Assembly (NCBI GenBank): GCA_001462255.1
Contig: LIUJ01000283.1
Span: 414 to 6,330 of the forward strand
Direction: 5' to 3'
Length of the DNA stretch: 5,917 bases
Source of the DNA: Fibrobacteria bacterium GUT77
GTDB taxonomy: Bacteria > Fibrobacterota > Chitinivibrionia > Chitinivibrionales > Chitinispirillaceae
Shown here: positions 4,751 through 5,917 of the stretch, piece after piece
Numbering within the stretch: the first letter of the stretch is position 1
How the letters are laid out: every line of letters starts with the position of its first letter
Translations under genes and position numbers: made by a program
Notes under the pieces: generated by a model
Databases searched by the model: none
Seen by the model: only the letters and a program-made list of their open reading frames with translations
What the model was told of the DNA's origin: nothing

Positions 4751-5917
4751 TCACTTTTTTCCCCGAACCTTCCGATCCAACTGCTTCAATACGGCGTTGT
4801 TCGGGTTCTTTTCCAAGCCTTTCGCGACGATATCCGCCGCCTTGGCGTTGTCGTTTTGAGCTATGTAAATGTTCGCCAAGTTCGCGTAAGTCTCCGGCGT
4901 CGGTTGCGCCTCCATTGATTTTAGGTACGCCGCTTCCGCCTGATCCAAGTCGCCGCGGGCACCGTATATCGCGCCCAAATTGTTCCACGCTTGGCTGAAT
5001 GTTTGGTCTTGTTCCAAAATTTTTTTGTACAGAACCTCCGCCTGATCAACCTTTTTGGCGTTTTGTAAATCCACCGCCTTATTGTACCAGATCTCCAACG
5101 AGTCATTTTGTGATTTATTTGATAACGTAACCTCTTTTTGCTGCGACCGTCCGCCGTTTTTGAATTGCTCATACCTAAGTTCAATATCCTTATTTTGTAT
5201 CTTCTTATCCAACTCCCTCGCCCTTTGGTAACGTTTGTAGGACTCCTCTACTTCTCCCAAATTATAATGCGCCACCGCCGCGTTGTACTGCGCGGCGGCG
5301 TTGTTCGGCTCCAAATTCGACAATTTAGCAAACCAATTTTTCGCGTCGTTCCATCTCTTGGCGGCTACGGCGCAGTCTCCGGCCGCGCGGCAAATTTCGA
5401 TTAGGGCGCTACCTGTAACTCTTTTTACCGCTTCATCCGCCGCCTCCAACGCCTCCTTGTGCATTCCGCCCTTATAGGCCGCGAATATCATATTGTAGGC
5501 AAGAGCGTCCGCTTCCGCCCCCGTTCCGCCGTCTTTACCGCCCGCGTTGACCGCGTCCTTATACGCCTGATACGCGCCCCTGTAGTCGCCGACGTTAAAC
5601 GCCAATTTTGCCCTAACGACGCTCTTCTCCCGCTTCCACCCGCCGTCATCGGGCACCTTGGCGAGCGCTCCCTCCGCCTTCGCCCTCTGACCGAGCGACG
5701 CGGCGACGCTTGCCACGGCAAACCAATCGTTAGCGTCTTTTTCCTTTATCGATTCATACGACGCCAACGCCTTCGCCGTATCGCCCTTAGCCAAATCCGT
5801 TTCAGCGGAAACGCGGGCGCAATACACCGACGCCGGAAATTCCTTTTTGAGCAACGCGTACATCTTCTCCGCCCTATCCTTATCGCCGCGCTTCCTCGCC
5901 AAAAGGAAAATATCGTA
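4751..5917 (-). CDS. TPR-repeat protein, N-terminus outside window
   Basis: The frame is open from the right edge to a TGA at 4753-4751 and gives 388 residues. A TTG at 5902 is internal, since five more in-frame codons precede it, so the true start lies beyond the window. The protein is a string of helix-turn-helix tetratricopeptide repeats. Three exact 34-residue units fill residues 273-374, with the typical N-N-L-G-A-I-Y and A-N-L-A-N-I-Y helices and proline or asparagine at unit ends. At least three more units lie at about 134-239, and looser ones occur earlier. A charged linker of about 33 residues (240-272) splits the two blocks. TPR domains hold other proteins together; the partner here is unknown. 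No catalytic domain is visible. A signal peptide, if any, would be in the missing part. The short basic end K-V-R-G-K-K is unremarkable. Confidence 0.92.
   Translation of the reverse strand, partial: YDIFLLARKRGDKDRAEKMYALLKKEFPASVYCARVSAETDLAKGDTAKALASYESIKEKDANDWFAVASVAASLGQRAKAEGALAKVPDDGGWKREKSVVRAKLAFNVGDYRGAYQAYKDAVNAGGKDGGTGAEADALAYNMIFAAYKGGMHKEALEAADEAVKRVTGSALIEICRAAGDCAVAAKRWNDAKNWFAKLSNLEPNNAAAQYNAAVAHYNLGEVEESYKRYQRARELDKKIQNKDIELRYEQFKNGGRSQQKEVTLSNKSQNDSLEIWYNKAVDLQNAKKVDQAEVLYKKILEQDQTFSQAWNNLGAIYGARGDLDQAEAAYLKSMEAQPTPETYANLANIYIAQNDNAKAADIVAKGLEKNPNNAVLKQLDRKVRGKK

Noticed and set aside
5905..5917. Shared 12-mer GAAAATATCGTA at 2383-2394 and 5906-5917.
   Set aside because: One copy is intergenic and the other is inside the TPR coding sequence; flanks do not match, so chance is the simplest explanation.

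Overview
This window looks like ordinary chromosome from a Gram-negative (diderm) bacterium of medium GC content. The evidence is an Omp85-type outer-membrane barrel protein, a bacterial type A RNase P RNA, a single-domain RRM RNA-binding protein, and the end of a long extracellular protein closed by a FlgD-like Ig domain. That last protein type is common in the Fibrobacterota/FCB branch, so I tentatively suggest Fibrobacterota or a relative. This is inference from family style, not a database result. Nothing in the window looks like a phage, transposon, CRISPR array or tRNA.

Layout. On the + strand, positions 1-1118 hold the 3' part of a large surface or secreted protein. One base later (1120-1755) comes a small four-helix membrane protein with a C-terminal domain predicted to lie outside the cytoplasm; the two are probably co-translated. 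These converge on a minus-strand series with only 10 bases between the facing stop codons. Read in its own direction from the right edge, the minus-strand series is: a TPR-repeat protein cut by the window edge (5917-4751), an unrecognised 74-residue helical protein (4638-4414), rnpB (4292-3883), a short Omp85/BamA-like protein with one POTRA domain (3829-2435), and an RRM protein (2185-1766).

Non-coding parts. Three gaps separate the minus-strand genes. The gap at 4639-4750 has a strong ribosome binding site, an 11-bp-spaced direct repeat and an inverted repeat, which suggest a regulated promoter. The gap at 4293-4413 carries a weak candidate rnpB promoter. The 249-bp gap at 2186-2434 carries an A-rich leader for the RRM gene, a 14-bp perfect palindrome, and purine-rich Shine-Dalgarno look-alikes on the strand that has no recognised gene.

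How the genes relate. The envelope genes (surface protein, membrane partner, Omp85) and the RNA genes (rnpB, RRM) do not form an obvious single pathway. The + strand pair is the only clear operon. I see no convincing new multi-gene system. The items most worth checking are the surface/membrane protein pair, the compact Omp85 with an unusual start, the RRM leader, and the 74-residue orphan.
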